A stretch of 5,756 nt of DNA from Chloroflexota bacterium (GTDB lineage Bacteria > Chloroflexota > Dormibacteria > CF-121): assembly GCA_005881235.1 (NCBI GenBank), contig VBEQ01000035.1:1-5756 (forward strand), written 5' to 3'. The position numbers and the translations under genes were made by a program. The notes under the pieces are model-generated. The model had not been told where the DNA came from. It made no database searches and worked only from the letters and a program-made list of their open reading frames with translations. Of this stretch, positions 4,468-5,756 are shown piece after piece (position 1 is the first letter of the stretch; each line of letters opens with the position of its first letter).

Positions 4468-5756
4468 TTACCAGGCTCCACCACCGCCACCACCGCCGCC
4501 TCCGCCGGAGAAGCCGCCACCACCGCCGCCGCTCCCTCCACTCCCGCCCGGGGTTTCCGCCACGGCCGTGCTGAGGTTGCTCGAAAAACCCTCCAGGCTG
4601 CTGGCAAACACGACCGCCGTGAACGCGCCGTGCCCCTGGTACCAGCTCGACACCGCGGCGCTGGTATCGATGCCTTCGAACGCCTTCGCCCAGCGGTGCA
4701 CGCAGCCGAAGACAATCGCGTAGGGCAGATACTGGGTGAAGATTTCCGCTTTCTCGGCGAACGCCTGCCGGTCTTTCTCGGCCGCGTTCATGTAGACGCG
4801 GAATCCCAGCGTCTTCCTGAACAGATCCGTGCCCAGCGCCGTGCGGCGCGGCATCCAGGAGTTGGTCGCGATGATCAGAGACCCAACCAGGATGACCGCG
4901 ACACCCAGCAACCCCCAGCCGGCGAGCGCGCCCAGGCCCAGGGCGACCCCAAACCCGATCAGCACCACGAAGATGCCGAGGAATACCCACAGGACGCGGG
5001 TCGTCTGTGGGTTGCCGGTAAACCAGCGAAGCCGGACCGAATCTTCGTAGAGCAGCTTCTCAGCCTGGCCCAGGGGAAAGCGGAAGGTGCCCTTGAGTGC
5101 CGAAAGCCGGGTTTGCTTCACCTTTCCGTCGAACAGCCCATTAAAGATCGCCGCCTCGTATGGCAGAAGTCCCGCCGCCTGGTCTTTGATTTGGACCAGC
5201 TCCCAGTCGTGCTTGCCATTCTTGACTTCCTTGATCGTCAGGTAGCCGCGGACCGCCAGGTCGACGATGGTCGCGGTCACGTCCTTGGTATCGGCACTCT
5301 CGTCGAGGATCAGGCCCAGCTGCGCCGGCCGCAGGTTATCGGGTGGCTGGTACTCGGGCACGAGCGCTTCCGGACGGAAGAGCGGTCGTACCCGCTCGGT
5401 CGGATCCTTGGTCAAGTAGTACGCCGTTGCATACTCCATGTCGCGGCCTCGGCGCCAGACCATGCGGCCCACCCAGGCGGCACCGAGCAGGAACAAGAGC
5501 ACCGCCCCGGCCACGGGCGCCGGTCCGACGCTGAAGAATGCCAGGAACGTCCGCGGCCTGGCCTTGAGGATGGGGACGACGGTGCCCGCGACGCCCTTCT
5601 TCATGCCCACCACGACCGTCAATTGCTCACCCGGTGGGAGGATGCGAGTGGCACCGAACCTCGCCTGACTCGCCGTCGATGCGCTGCGACAGGCTTCTCG
5701 GGATCCCAGCTGGCCTTGAAAGCAGTTGATCCACAGGAGACCGTCGGAAGGGACGG
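4468..5756 (-). CDS. DUF2207 family membrane protein with glycine-rich C-terminus (N-terminus outside window)
   Basis: The minus-strand frame is open from the right edge to TAA (4470-4468), giving 428 visible residues. A TTG at 5622 is a possible start codon only formally: the frame continues upstream without a stop and the upstream residues fit the family (ATRILPPGEQLTVVVGMKKG), so the real start is beyond 5756. In order: the end of the extracytoplasmic N-terminal domain with two Cys (INCFQGQLGSREAC); a membrane helix (about 35-52, numbered from the TTG); a cytoplasmic region with RPAQLGLILDESADTKDVTA and DLAVRGYLTIKE, typical of DUF2207; two further helices (about 209-232 and 234-252); a C-terminal segment with FTQYLPYAIVFGCVHRWAKAF; and a tail of nearly pure glycine ending in Trp (about 359-384). 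The function of DUF2207 proteins is unknown; they often neighbour lemA. Here the gene is convergent with the lemA-htpX-SnoaL side. Confidence 0.9.
   Translation of the reverse strand, partial: VPSDGLLWINCFQGQLGSREACRSASTASQARFGATRILPPGEQLTVVVGMKKGVAGTVVPILKARPRTFLAFFSVGPAPVAGAVLLFLLGAAWVGRMVWRRGRDMEYATAYYLTKDPTERVRPLFRPEALVPEYQPPDNLRPAQLGLILDESADTKDVTATIVDLAVRGYLTIKEVKNGKHDWELVQIKDQAAGLLPYEAAIFNGLFDGKVKQTRLSALKGTFRFPLGQAEKLLYEDSVRLRWFTGNPQTTRVLWVFLGIFVVLIGFGVALGLGALAGWGLLGVAVILVGSLIIATNSWMPRRTALGTDLFRKTLGFRVYMNAAEKDRQAFAEKAEIFTQYLPYAIVFGCVHRWAKAFEGIDTSAAVSSWYQGHGAFTAVVFASSLEGFSSNLSTAVAETPGGSGGSGGGGGGFSGGGGGGGGGGAW
4474..4551. repeat. Low-complexity (CCN)n tract encoding the glycine-rich tail
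   Basis: A near-repetitive run of caccaccgcc-type triplets codes on the minus strand for the Gly-rich tail of the DUF2207 protein. Read on the plus strand it gives a spurious polyproline frame. Glycine-rich, membrane-distal tails of this kind are common in DUF2207 and TPM-domain proteins. The tract is prone to slippage, so the exact glycine count may vary between strains or assemblies. Confidence 0.8.

Noticed and set aside
4430..4723. Plus-strand polyproline frame
   Set aside because: It is the complement of the glycine-rich tail of the DUF2207 protein.
5343..5668. Short plus-strand frames near the right edge
   Set aside because: They lie opposite the well-supported DUF2207 gene, are Arg/Pro-rich, and have no ribosome-binding site.
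1..5756. CRISPR array, tRNA or rRNA genes, insertion sequence ends or transposase
   Set aside because: I saw no regularly spaced direct repeats, cloverleaf, rRNA segment, transposase motif or terminal inverted repeats on reading both strands.

Overview
The window is about 5.8 kb of dense, high-GC bacterial DNA. Non-ATG starts are common: GTG for the PyrE-like and htpX genes, TTG for the methyltransferase and lemA. High GC, protein style and gene content suggest Chloroflexota, Dormibacterota or a similar soil lineage. This is inference; there is no rRNA or marker gene to settle it.

Layout. At the left edge is the C-terminal end of a HEAT-repeat-like protein (1-237, +). It is followed closely by a small uncharacterised protein with a C-terminal two-CxxC zinc-ribbon-like module (246-785, +). 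Convergent with that, a PyrE-like type I phosphoribosyltransferase runs on the minus strand (792-1394). Divergent from it, only 22 bp away, is a class I SAM-dependent methyltransferase reading frame (1417-2166, +). That frame is intact over 250 codons except for two consecutive in-frame TGA codons (1726-1731), in the loop after strand 4 of the Rossmann fold. Next comes a lemA-htpX pair (2263-3789, +): a membrane-anchored LemA protein and an M48/HtpX membrane metalloprotease six bases behind it. A 160-bp spacer with three small hairpins leads to a SnoaL-like ester-cyclase-family protein (3950-4399, +). The right end is a minus-strand DUF2207 membrane protein with a glycine-rich tail. Its frame runs off the right edge, so its N-terminus is missing. 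A long GC-rich hairpin lies between the convergent SnoaL and DUF2207 genes.

Functional links. LemA, HtpX and DUF2207 proteins often occur near each other and are all membrane proteins, so the right half looks like an envelope or membrane quality-control neighbourhood with a SnoaL gene inserted. The left half is a mixture of accessory genes with no obvious shared pathway.

The most interesting point is the tandem TGA in the methyltransferase. Codon-for-codon alignment with class I methyltransferases keeps the spacing correct across the two TGAs, and TGA is one base from Cys codons. A perfect small hairpin with a GGUCC loop lies 11 nt downstream, where a bacterial SECIS element would lie. Selenocysteine or other UGA recoding is therefore a testable possibility. 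A pseudogene, or a pair of compensating indel errors, remains as likely or more likely.
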